From Streptomyces specialis (GTDB lineage Bacteria > Actinomycetota > Actinomycetes > Streptomycetales > Streptomycetaceae), in NCBI RefSeq assembly GCF_001493375.1, contig NZ_LN929838.1, forward strand, positions 62,001 through 126,000: a stretch of DNA of 64,000 bases, read 5' to 3'. Under the pieces are notes generated by a model, which saw only the letters and a list, made by a program, of their open reading frames with translations, was not told where the DNA came from and searched no databases. Positions 55,640-64,000 of the stretch are shown piece by piece (position 1 is the stretch's first letter; every line of letters starts with the position of its first letter). Position numbers and translations under genes: made by a program.

Positions 55640-56297
55640 ACCCAGCAGGTCCGCTGCAAAGGCGCCCGCAGCGGGCCTTCTTCGCCTCCGGAGCGTCAGC
55701 GACGCTCGCCGAGCCCAGAAGGGTGAACCGGAGGGCCCAATGTGTGAACCTGCAACAGCGCCCCAGCATCCCGGCAAACGCAGGACAACGCAACACATAC
55801 CCGGCTTGAGATCGGCGGTCTGGGCGCAGGGTGCCCGCCGCATGCGCGCACCGAGGGCTCTGCTCGAGCCAACCCGCTCAGTGGGCGCCGCTCAAGTCGG
55901 ATGGTCAGCACCCTCACGACCGCCCGCGCCCTACGAAGCCGCTCTCCATCAGGCATTCGCACCAGCTGCGACGCCGCCTCGGCGAAGTCCACACCCCCGG
56001 CTCCAAGATCTCTTGGGTTCGGCGGCCAAATACCGTCCGACGCTCCTTCGGGCGGCGATCTCACCTCGCCTTCGTGGGTCTTGGTCCGCCGCAGCGTGAG
56101 CAACCAAGCGAGAATGCTTACTACTTGGCTCAGGCCCCGACATGGTTGCAGACCACGGCCGAAGTTGGCGGCGCCCATTCTGGACCGGGATCCTCGAGCT
56201 GTCCGACGGGGCAACGCTTGGCCGGTCGGGTCGAAGTCCTCAGCGACCTGACCGGAGCGAGTTGGAGAATCTCGGAGATGGGGCCAGCTGTCGAACA
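55640..56297. other. 658-base region without a recognised gene
   Basis: Frames of up to 200 codons exist on the minus strand, but their sequence is Arg/Pro/Ser-rich without family resemblance, start signal or domain. The base pattern looks like decayed coding DNA next to the IS5-split gene. Confidence 0.4.
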
Positions 56298-56615
56298 TCA
56301 CGGTTGCTCAGCGCGCGGACACGACTCCCCGAGCGGATCGCGAAGGACGCGTCCGTCCCCCGGCACATCACCCGCTGCCAGGGAGGAGATGACCTGCTGC
56401 CCGGTCAGGGTGGCTGCCGTGGCGAGGTCTGCTCCGTCGAGCCAGGCGCCGGTAAGGTCCGCCCCGTCGAGCCAGGTGTCGGTGAGCCGGGCATGGGTGA
56501 GCCATGCACCGGCCAGACTGGCCTCGTCCAGCCGGGCGCGAGGGAGGTCTGCCTCCTCGAGCAGCGCGTGGGTAAGGTTCGCCTTCTTGAGCTGGGCGTC
56601 GGCGAGGCATGACCT
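56298..56615 (-). pseudogene. Pentapeptide-repeat protein, 5' part removed by IS5-type element
   Basis: The frame contains tandem A-D/N-L-x-x repeats: CLADAQLKKANLTHALLEEA, DLPRARLDEASLAGAWLTHA, RLTDTWLDGADLTGAWLDGA, DLATAATLTG, then a non-repeat tail to the stop at 56298. At least nine pentapeptides form part of a right-handed quadrilateral helix. The upstream part is missing because the transposase begins at about 56616 on the same strand. Such proteins can mimic DNA or bind gyrase, but nothing specific can be said. Confidence 0.7.
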
Positions 56616-57240
56616 AAGACCGTGTCCTACGTGGTGAGTCGGCGGAGGCGTTTGTAGCAGCACAGGGTGGCGGCGAGTCCGAGAAAGGCCAGGTAGTTGC
56701 GGGGGTTGCGTTCGTAGCGTGGGGAGAGTCGGCGGTAGCCGGATAGCCAGGACATCGTGCGTTCGATCACCCATCTGTGGCGGCCTGACCGCTGGCTGGA
56801 CTCGACGCCTTTGCGGGCGATACGGATCGCGATGTGCTTGCCGCGGAGCCATCTGCGCAGGTCGGGGTGGTCGTAGGCTTTGTCGGCATGGATCTTGCCG
56901 GGGCGGTAGTGCCGGCCGCGTTCGGGGTCGTGTCTCGATTGGAGACCAGCCAGCATCGGCTTCAGGCCCTCGCTGTCGTGGACGTTGCCACCTCAAGACA
57001 GCGACCACGACAGGCAGTCCGGTGCGGTCGGACAGGACATGCAGCTTGGAGCCGGGCTTACCCCGGTCCACGGGGCTCGGACCTGTGTGTTCGCCCCCTT
57101 TTTGGCCCGCACGTGGGCTGTGTCGAGGATGATCCGGGACAGGTCGAGAAGACCTCTGGCGGCGAGTTCGTCGAGCACGGCCCGGTGCAGCCAGCCCCAT
57201 ACCCCGGCCCGGGACCAGATCAGGAAACGGAATCGTTACC
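56616..57240 (-). mobile_element. IS5-family transposase, 5'-truncated and frameshifted
   Basis: In order on the minus strand: LDELAARGLLDLSRIILDTA (first catalytic Asp), HVRAKKGGEHTGPSPVDRGK, GSKLHVLSDRTGLPVVVAV, then a frame change, GRHYRPGKIHADKAYDHPDL (second Asp), RKGVESSQRSGRHRWVIERT (Glu) and WLSGYRRLSPRYERNPRNYL to the stop at 56627. At least two frameshifts (about 57000 and 56950) and loss of the N-terminal HTH make it inactive. GACCGTGTCCTAC at 56617 may be one inverted-repeat end. Confidence 0.8.
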
Positions 57241-57421
57241 CGTGCTGACCTGCGGCGATGTGTTGACCTCCGAGAATCGGCCCGCATGTCCCCGCTTCGG
57301 TCCGAATCTCTCCGCATCAGCCCGCCGTTGCGCTCCCACGGGAGCATGCCGCAGGGACCTTTGGATGGCGGGGCTTGATAGCGCGCGTCAGCGGCCGAGG
57401 AAGCTTCGCAAGCCGTACCGG

Positions 57422-57691
57422 TCACGCCAGATCCGGCCCCGGGTTGGTCTCGTCGATCTCCCGAAGGAGTGCCCGACGCTTCCTCCGCGACAGCGAGTCG
57501 CCGTTTACACTGTGCATGGCCCACGGTACGGGGCAGGGGCCATCGTGCCGGTGATCTGGGCACAACACCTCTACCAGCCGGTCCATCAGTTCCTCATGGA
57601 CGATGCTGGAGGCTACCAGCGCGATCTCGATCTGCCACAGCCTCGGTTCTTCCCCCGTGGTGTCGCATTCCATCCCTCTTGCTGCGGTCAT
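57422..57691 (-). CDS. Small protein downstream of the YD-repeat gene, possible immunity protein
   Basis: 89 residues from ATG 57691, with AAGGA 7 bases upstream. MTAARGMECDTTGEEPRLWQ, IEIALVASSIVHEELMDRLV, EVLCPDHRHDGPCPVPWAMH and LSRRKRRALLREIDETNPGP. The motif C-P-D-x-x-H-x-G-P-C-P-x-P-W with nearby Cys and His recurs in small streptomycete proteins. It lies 155 bases behind the polymorphic-toxin-like gene on the same strand, the place where immunity genes sit, but nothing in the sequence proves that role. Confidence 0.55.
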   Translation of the reverse strand: MTAARGMECDTTGEEPRLWQIEIALVASSIVHEELMDRLVEVLCPDHRHDGPCPVPWAMHSVNGDSLSRRKRRALLREIDETNPGPDLA

Positions 57692-57846
57692 GCGGGATTC
57701 CTTGATCCGAACTTGAATACTGGGCCATATCAGTGCGGTCACTCGCCGCCGCCTGATCGAACGCGCGCCTGTTTCCGGGAGCAACGGGCAACTCGGACCC
57801 GACAGTCCGAGTCTCCGGCGGTCACCCGCTCACACCGTCGTGGCGG

Positions 57847-60800
57847 TCATGGACTGCAACCACAGATGCTGCCGTAGGTTCCTCCCCACACCTGGCTTCG
57901 GAAGAGAAGGCCCCAGGAGTTGCGGTTGGCTCTTCTCATCCAGTTGGGCGGGTTGTGCATGTGGATGGCCCATCGGTTGTAGTTGATGTCGAAGAACTGC
58001 CTGATGCGGTTCTTGGTGCAGTCAAATCCTCGGCAGTGACGGGCGTAGCAGCCGCCAGGTGCCTGACGGACAGCGTCTCGTTTCGCGTCCCTCACCGCCT
58101 CTTCCTCCGAATGGCCCGAACCTGCCCCCCACACGTAGCCGGTGCAGTGCGATCCCCGGCCCGCTAGCTGGCACTTGGCCTTGCACTTCCATTTTCGGCC
58201 GTCGAGGTCATCCTGATTGATCGGGTCACTCGGATAACCATACCGATTGGCACCACCGCCCTCGACGGGATCCACGGAAAGGAAACGGCCGGCCGTGGAG
58301 TCGTAGAGGCGGAGGCCCATCAGCGTGTGCCCGGTGACGGTCTCGGCCGAGCGCTGCTTGGTGCCGAGCCACCCGTAGCGGACGGCCGGCTGGCCATCCC
58401 GGGGCGTCCCGTATTCATCGGCGTCCAAGGCGACCGGCGCCTGGGAAGTGTCGAGAGGGAGTTGGAGGGCGATGTCGCCGTGGACATTGGAGAGGTGAAG
58501 GACGGTGTCGCCGATGGCACTGGTCGTCGCGGCGAGTCCTCCCGAGAGGCCGACCACGTTGCGCGTCATGGCGCCGGTCGTGGGGTCCTCGACGATCCAG
58601 CGCGGGCTGTCCGAATCGCAGTCGTAGTGATTGACCATCGAACCGGCTGGGGTCCAGGTGCCCGAGGAGTTGGTCTCCAGAGTCCAGGAGCGGTAGCGCA
58701 GAGCCGCGTCCAGCTCCCACGTCTGGCGCTGGGTGCTCGTAGTCTGCTGACGGGCGGTGTCGTTGGTGTAGTAGCCGACGGTGATTCCACCGGGAAGGGT
58801 CGTGGTGCGGCCGAAGGCGTCGTACGTGTAGCCGGCGGCCGTGAGGCGGTCGGCCGAGTCGTAGGAGATGGTCTCGGAGATGCCACCACTTGCCGGGCAC
58901 TCCTGGCCCGGTCCCGCCGTCGCTGTGGTGAGCGCGGTGCGGTTGGCACGAGCGTCGAAGGCGTACGACCTGCGCGAGCAGACAGTCTCGGAGGTGTCCA
59001 GGACGGTGACGAGACGGCCAGCCGCGTCGTAGCCGTAAGACTGGTCGGACCATCCGGCGTGGCTGGTGGTCTGCTCGTGGATGGACTGCCTCGTACTGTC
59101 GGAGTAGACCACCGCCGAGTCGCTGTCCCGGGTGTAGGTACGCCCGATCTCGCTTCCGGTGGTGTTGGTCCGGATGGTCATGGTGTAGCCGCCTGGCAGT
59201 CGTTCCCTGGCGACGCTGCCATCGGGATCGTAGGTCGCACTGAACGTCCCGGCGACGGAGTCAAAGGCCGAGGTGGCCAGGCCGCGGGGTTCGATGTCGT
59301 GGTCGTATGTGTAGGTGACCGTGGAGGGGACTGTGTCGGTGACCTTGACCGGGCGATTGAGGAGATCGTATTCGGTGGTGGTCGTGCCGCCGTCGGCGTC
59401 GGCGTAGGAGATAAGACGACCGAGACTGTCGTATTCCTTGGCGATCGTCCCGCCGGTCGGCGAACTGGTCGTGGTCGCACGCCCGGTGACGCTGTCATAT
59501 CCGGTGGTGGTGGTCGGTACAGCGTGACCGGTTCCTCCGGTCACAGTGATCGTGGTGGCACGGCCCGCGCCATCGTAGGTGGTGCCGGTGGTGCGCGTGA
59601 CGCCGTTGGCGCTGTTGCTGATCGATGTGGTATTGCCCCACGAGTCGTACTCGTAGGTACTGGTGGCCAATTGACTAGGGTTGCTGCCAGCGTCGGCGAT
59701 GGTTCCGGCCGGGCCAGTGGAGCAGAGCATGTCGGCCCATTCGGGGCGTCCCTGGCAGGTGCCAGTGCCAGTGGCGGACCAGTAACGCGTCACGCGGGTG
59801 AGGGCGTCCGTGCCGGTGGCTCCCGGCGGAGTCTCAAGGGTGATCTGTCCGGTGTCGTCGTACTCGTAGGCGGTAGTGATGGCCAGGCCGCCGGGGTCCT
59901 CGACCTTGGTTACTGGCAGGCCGCGAGTCCAGTCGTACACGGTCTGATTGACCCGGCGTTCACCGTGAACCGCGGGGTGGTCTCGGACTTGAGCGCCGAC
60001 CGTGCTCCTGGTGATCTGATCCCTCACGTTAGCAGTGCCGTCTGTCGGGCGGTCGGCATCGTACTCGTTGACCGTCCAAGAGCGGGCCGTCACCGATGTT
60101 CCAGAAGGAACCAGGACGGTGGATCCGGTCTTCAGGTCCTCGGTGAGGTCGATCCTGCGGAGCGGCCCGAACTCTTCGAGTTCACGTGTTCCTGTGCTGT
60201 TGTAGACGAAGGTCGTGGAGAGCAGCATGGCGCGTTCGGCCGAGGTGAGCTGGACGATGCCAAGGTCTGCTTGGGTCGCTTCGTCCTCGGCGGTGATGCC
60301 CAAGGCGATTGCTCGGTTGTTCGCCGAGAGCTCCCGTACGATGTTGCCGAACCGGTCCGACTCTATCGTGGTGATGTGACCTCCGGGTGCGGCGGAGTTC
60401 ACCATGCGTCCGGAACTATCGAGATAGCTGATATTCGCACGGATGTACGATGAGACGGTGAGGTCAGAGCCAGAGTGGGATGGCGGGACGGCATCTGCGG
60501 GGAAGACGGCCGTGGCGTCGGTGGGGGTGTCGGTCTGGCCCCAGGCCCGCACGTCCGTGGCGCCCATGGCATGGGGAGCGTTGCCCCCGCTCAGGGGCAC
60601 GTCGTAGACGACGGTCTGGACGGCGTTGCCGTCCACGATGTCGGTGCTGCCCTGGCGCAGGAAGGGGCGGCCGACGGACAGCAGCATCCCCTCACCTGCG
60701 GTGGGTGCGCTGCCGGCCAGGCCGTAGGTGAACGTCCACGGCTGGTCGGTGGTCGACTGGTAGGAGGTCACCCGCCCGGCGCTGTCGTAGCCGTAGGTGA

Positions 60801-63800
60801 TGCCCGTGGACTGGTTCAGACGCGGGTTCCACTGCTGACGCAGACGGCCTTCGGTGTCGTACCGGTAGGTGGACACCGCGCGCGGGGTCGAGGAGGAGTC
60901 GCCCTTACCGGAGGCGTACAGCAGGATCTCCCTGACCTGGCCCGTGTAATCGCCGAAAGCGCCGGAGGTTGCAGTGGTGGAGGTGGCATAAACGAACTCC
61001 AGGACGCGGCAGCCCCTCACGGTAGGTGTAGCGAGGCATGTCTCATTGGAGTTGGCAGAGGAAGGGGCCACGATACGCCTGGGCCGGGCCAGCGTCTCGC
61101 CACCGACCGTTACTGTCTCAGATGAAATCGTGGTCGTAGAGACGTCCAGCCCTTCAAGGTGTGAGGACACAACCTGCCAGGCAGGGGAAGAAGTTTCAGG
61201 TTTGGTGAACTCGGTCACTACCCCGTCTGAGTCGGTCAAGGTGAACGACGCGTTGACGCCTCCCGTAAGGATGAGGCTCTCGGCGCCGGGCTCGGGTATC
61301 CAGCCTGTCCCCTGTGCCTCTGCGGTGAAATGAATCTCCGTGTTGTCGGCCTGGACAACGACGACGGCGGTCGCGGAGATCATGCGAATGTGGGAGTAGT
61401 CGGAGCCGGTCAGTTCGGCGATGGTGCCGGAGACCCATTCGTCACCGAAGATCGCCACCTGGCCTTCCTGGCCGGCGCCGGAGTCCCGCGAGGAAGCGGT
61501 ACGGGAGACTGACATGCCGTAGTAGGAGGTATCCGACTCGATGAGGGTGTAGTCCCCGGTCAGCAGGTTCAGCGAGCCAGGGCCGATCTCCTCGGTCGCG
61601 GCATCATCGGCGTCGCGGTCCACAACGACGGTCAGCGGCTGGGAGGTGCCAGCGGCGCTGCCCGAACCGGTGAAGGAGGCCCGGATCTCGATGGTGCCGT
61701 CTGGATCGACCGTCTCAGCGGCGTTCCAGACGAGGGCGGCGTTCTTACCGTCCACCAGCGTGACGGGCCAGGAGGACACCGGCTGCCCTCCCCACGTGAC
61801 ATCGCCGGTGGGGATCGTGGTCCAGGAGTCGGCTTCGGAGCGGCGCCATGAGAAGGACACGGCGTCGTATTCGTCGGGGTCGGCCTCGGCGAGGAGGGGC
61901 AGGCGGCGTGCGGTCCGGTCGCCCTCGGCGGGCTGGAGGAAGCCGCCGGGGCCAGCGTGGAAGGTGTACTCAGCTGCTTCCGACTTGTTGTCGGCCTTGT
62001 CGACCGTGCGCACCTGGAGCGTGTGGGTGCCGTCGCGGGGCGGCGTGATGGTGATGGTCTTGTTGCCGGAGGCGCCGTTGGTGGTGACCTTGGTCCAGGT
62101 GATGCCGTCGTCGAGGGACCACTCCAGCCACTGGTGGTCGCCTCCGGCGGGCGGGGTGACGGTGAAGGTGCCGGACTGGTCGGCGCCTCCGGTCCAGGAA
62201 GTGGCGGGGTAGTCGGTGGAGGTGATCGTGGTGGGGGCGGAAGGAACGGTGGTATCGACGGTGAAGGTTTTCCACGCCGACCAGCCGGTGTTGTAGTGCG
62301 TCCCGTCGTAGGGACTGGTGCGGAACTTGTAGGTCTTGCCGTTGGTCAGCAGCCCGGCCGGCACCGTGACGGAGGCGACACGGCCCGAGGGCACGTAGGG
62401 CGAGACGATCACGTCGCCGACCTGGGTGTTGGTGACACTGTCGTGGATCTGGAAGGTGCCGTTGACCCGGTCCCCGTCCGGGTCGACGAAGGTGTCGCGC
62501 AGGGTGGGGGTCGTGGTGTTGACGGTGTAGGCGCCGCTGTAGGAGAAGTACGGCGGTCCGGCTTCCTGCTTGGTGCCGGTGCGCGGGCGGTAATTGTAGG
62601 TGACCGTCAGCTGCGGCGGGTTGGAGGCGGCGTTCCCGGAGCGGACCTGCTTCCACTGCTTGGTATCGGCCGAGGGGGCGCGGATGCCCATGTGCTCGCG
62701 GGTCGTGGCGGCCGAGGCCCACGTCTGCACCAGGTCGGTCACGTCCGCGCTGATCCAGCCGTCGCCGCCGCACTCGGAGCGCCCGGCGGTCTCGGTGGAG
62801 GTGGCGTACTGCTGGTTCCAGGTGGGCTGGCTGGTCCAGCGCGAGGCGGTCGAGGGGGTCCCGGTGTCCCACACAGCCCAGGTCGCGGGCTGGCAGTCGG
62901 TATTGCCCGAGTGGACGTTGTACAGCTCCAGCTCAGCATCGCTGACCAGCGCATCGCGAATCGGAGAGGTGTCCCAGGTGATGAACGAGCGGGCGTAGCG
63001 CGGGGTACCGTCCGCGTTCGTGGTGCCCGGGTTCCCGATGTGCAGTTCGGTGTCCGTGGACAGGTCGGCGGTCTCGCCCTGCTTGACGTAGGTGTCGAAG
63101 ACGTTGCCCAGCGCCGACGTGGAGGGGTCGACCGTCACCGGGAACTGGGTATCGGGGTCGGTGAGGAAGTCCGCGTCGGGGGTGAGGACTATCTCCAGGC
63201 TGTCGCCGTTGACGGTGAAGTCGGTTTCCACCGGCACGGTGCGGGTGTGCTCGCCGGAGGTCTCGTCGACGGTGGCGTCCCACATCACCGGTGCCGGCAT
63301 CGTCGCCCGCTTCTTGCCCGACTCCGCATCGGTGAAGACGATGCTGCCGTCCTCCTGCGGCTCGGCCTCAAGGCCCTCGGTCTCGATCGGCAGCGAGTAG
63401 GAGAACTGCCCGTCCTCGGGCGGGCTGGTGATCTCGACGTACTGCTCAAAGCCGGTGCGGGTGGCTTCCACGACCACGTCCGCGCCGGGCAGCGCCTCGG
63501 TGTAGCGGGCGACGGTGTCCTCGATCTCCGGCTCGGGCAGACCACCGTGCCAGCCGAGGGTGACCTGCTCATCCCCAGGGCCGAGCTGGACCAGGTCGCG
63601 GGTCGGGGCGTCCCCAGCCTCCTCCAGCGAGTCCACCGGGGTGCCGCCCTCCCCGGCCACTTCCAGGCCGGAGGGATGCGCGCGGGAGGCGAACCCGCCT
63701 TCTCCGTCCGCCTCAAGGCTCACGTCCACGTCGACCCATTCGCCGTCGCGCTCGAAGCGGACCGGCCCGGCCGACAGTTCCGTGGTGAGGGAGCCGTCGG

Positions 63801-64000
63801 GATTCACCCAGGTCGTCGAGGTCTCGGTCCGCTCGGCGAGCGCCTCGACGCGCTCGCCGCCCAGCCGGGCCGCCACCCGCGCCGAGGTGAGGTCCGCCGC
63901 CTGGGTGACGGTCGGGTCGGAGGTGCCCGTGTCCTCGCGGACTCCGGGGGCTTCTTCGGTGACAGCGAAGGCGACGCCGCTTTCCCCTGTCACCAGCGCC
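57847..64000 (-). CDS. Giant secreted YD-repeat (Rhs-like) protein with Cys-rich C-terminal domain, N-terminus outside window
   Basis: At least 2050 residues; a GTG at 63993 is in frame but the frame continues past base 64000, where the signal peptide should lie. Residues about 1-280: beta-rich wall region. About 285-470: DNRLRE-like domain ([20 protein letters not shown] ... [10 protein letters not shown]). About 475-720: Ig/FN3-like domains. About 1000-1890: YD repeats ([34 protein letters not shown]). Rhs core end: [35 protein letters not shown] (to about 1933). The last 115 residues hold at least nine Cys ([37 protein letters not shown]) and are a probable toxin or binding tip. Confidence 0.88.
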   Translation of the reverse strand, partial: ALVTGESGVAFAVTEEAPGVREDTGTSDPTVTQAADLTSARVAARLGGERVEALAERTETSTTWVNPDGSLTTELSAGPVRFERDGEWVDVDVSLEADGEGGFASRAHPSGLEVAGEGGTPVDSLEEAGDAPTRDLVQLGPGDEQVTLGWHGGLPEPEIEDTVARYTEALPGADVVVEATRTGFEQYVEITSPPEDGQFSYSLPIETEGLEAEPQEDGSIVFTDAESGKKRATMPAPVMWDATVDETSGEHTRTVPVETDFTVNGDSLEIVLTPDADFLTDPDTQFPVTVDPSTSALGNVFDTYVKQGETADLSTDTELHIGNPGTTNADGTPRYARSFITWDTSPIRDALVSDAELELYNVHSGNTDCQPATWAVWDTGTPSTASRWTSQPTWNQQYATSTETAGRSECGGDGWISADVTDLVQTWASAATTREHMGIRAPSADTKQWKQVRSGNAASNPPQLTVTYNYRPRTGTKQEAGPPYFSYSGAYTVNTTTPTLRDTFVDPDGDRVNGTFQIHDSVTNTQVGDVIVSPYVPSGRVASVTVPAGLLTNGKTYKFRTSPYDGTHYNTGWSAWKTFTVDTTVPSAPTTITSTDYPATSWTGGADQSGTFTVTPPAGGDHQWLEWSLDDGITWTKVTTNGASGNKTITITPPRDGTHTLQVRTVDKADNKSEAAEYTFHAGPGGFLQPAEGDRTARRLPLLAEADPDEYDAVSFSWRRSEADSWTTIPTGDVTWGGQPVSSWPVTLVDGKNAALVWNAAETVDPDGTIEIRASFTGSGSAAGTSQPLTVVVDRDADDAATEEIGPGSLNLLTGDYTLIESDTSYYGMSVSRTASSRDSGAGQEGQVAIFGDEWVSGTIAELTGSDYSHIRMISATAVVVVQADNTEIHFTAEAQGTGWIPEPGAESLILTGGVNASFTLTDSDGVVTEFTKPETSSPAWQVVSSHLEGLDVSTTTISSETVTVGGETLARPRRIVAPSSANSNETCLATPTVRGCRVLEFVYATSTTATSGAFGDYTGQVREILLYASGKGDSSSTPRAVSTYRYDTEGRLRQQWNPRLNQSTGITYGYDSAGRVTSYQSTTDQPWTFTYGLAGSAPTAGEGMLLSVGRPFLRQGSTDIVDGNAVQTVVYDVPLSGGNAPHAMGATDVRAWGQTDTPTDATAVFPADAVPPSHSGSDLTVSSYIRANISYLDSSGRMVNSAAPGGHITTIESDRFGNIVRELSANNRAIALGITAEDEATQADLGIVQLTSAERAMLLSTTFVYNSTGTRELEEFGPLRRIDLTEDLKTGSTVLVPSGTSVTARSWTVNEYDADRPTDGTANVRDQITRSTVGAQVRDHPAVHGERRVNQTVYDWTRGLPVTKVEDPGGLAITTAYEYDDTGQITLETPPGATGTDALTRVTRYWSATGTGTCQGRPEWADMLCSTGPAGTIADAGSNPSQLATSTYEYDSWGNTTSISNSANGVTRTTGTTYDGAGRATTITVTGGTGHAVPTTTTGYDSVTGRATTTSSPTGGTIAKEYDSLGRLISYADADGGTTTTEYDLLNRPVKVTDTVPSTVTYTYDHDIEPRGLATSAFDSVAGTFSATYDPDGSVARERLPGGYTMTIRTNTTGSEIGRTYTRDSDSAVVYSDSTRQSIHEQTTSHAGWSDQSYGYDAAGRLVTVLDTSETVCSRRSYAFDARANRTALTTATAGPGQECPASGGISETISYDSADRLTAAGYTYDAFGRTTTLPGGITVGYYTNDTARQQTTSTQRQTWELDAALRYRSWTLETNSSGTWTPAGSMVNHYDCDSDSPRWIVEDPTTGAMTRNVVGLSGGLAATTSAIGDTVLHLSNVHGDIALQLPLDTSQAPVALDADEYGTPRDGQPAVRYGWLGTKQRSAETVTGHTLMGLRLYDSTAGRFLSVDPVEGGGANRYGYPSDPINQDDLDGRKWKCKAKCQLAGRGSHCTGYVWGAGSGHSEEEAVRDAKRDAVRQAPGGCYARHCRGFDCTKNRIRQFFDINYNRWAIHMHNPPNWMRRANRNSWGLLFRSQVWGGTYGSICGCSP

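Noticed and set aside
55696..56301. 201-codon minus-strand frame
   Set aside because: Arg/Pro/Ser-rich, no domain, no start signal; looks like decayed DNA.

Overview
The window is very GC-rich throughout. It carries families typical of streptomycetes: XRE/DUF5753 regulators paired with DUF397 proteins, a DUF574-type methyltransferase, NB-ARC/TPR proteins, a Flp-pilus (tad) locus with SAF and lipoprotein genes, and a giant YD-repeat protein. It is therefore most likely Streptomyces or a close relative, from an accessory part of the chromosome or a large plasmid. I see no rRNA, tRNA, CRISPR array or housekeeping operon.

Layout. (1) 1-9.6 kb, minus strand: one translationally coupled tad operon (lipoprotein, secreted protein, SAF/CpaB, TadZ, TadA, TadB, TadC, Flp pilin, two TadE, TadG-like, LysM/BTAD-type protein). 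(2) 9.7-13.2 kb: an Mrr-like nuclease and an XRE-NB-ARC-TPR regulator. (3) 14-22.3 kb: a lipoprotein, a HAD remnant, then a damaged minus-strand run of zinc-ribbon-like, NB-ARC/TPR, membrane, HATPase and CPBP-protease genes. (4) 22.4-28.2 kb: NUDIX, XRE+DUF397, XRE-TPR, phosphotransferase, NUDIX. (5) 28.2-37.2 kb: an island bounded by transposase wrecks. It holds a frameshifted QueD-like gene, a truncated TGT-like gene, a zinc-finger protein, a 1520-residue SNF2 helicase with four double-stranded-RNA-binding-like repeats, and a coupled SWIM zinc-finger gene. (6) 38.5-44.1 kb: a divergent, biosynthesis-like cluster (AdoMet-decarboxylase-like, M20-peptidase/class-I-aaRS-like fusion, XRE regulator, ASCH protein, alanine-dehydrogenase-like enzyme, two methyltransferases). 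(7) 45-53 kb: regulators, sigma-like protein, DUF574 methyltransferase, a second DUF5753/DUF397 pair, HATPase, kinase remnant, MazG, NUDIX, XRE-TPR. (8) 53.5-55.7 kb: ECF-type sigma operon and a 38-residue small ORF with a terminator. (9) 56.3-57.3 kb: a pentapeptide-repeat gene cut by an IS5-type element. (10) 57.4-64 kb: a huge secreted YD-repeat (Rhs-like) protein with a Cys-rich C-terminal domain and a small downstream gene.

Assembly quality matters here. Several places (about 1.02-1.15, 16.02, 18.46, 19.77 and 44.1 kb) contain homopolymer G/C strings or near-copies of the 19-base Tn5/Nextera mosaic end, and genes break exactly there. Gene order across those points, and the pseudogene status of the genes touching them, should not be trusted without raw reads.

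The two best candidates for something new are the dsRBM-like/SNF2 plus SWIM pair (30.96-36.42 kb) and the divergent cluster at 38.5-44.1 kb, which combines a pyruvoyl AdoMet-decarboxylase-like protein with an aminoacyl-tRNA-synthetase-like domain.
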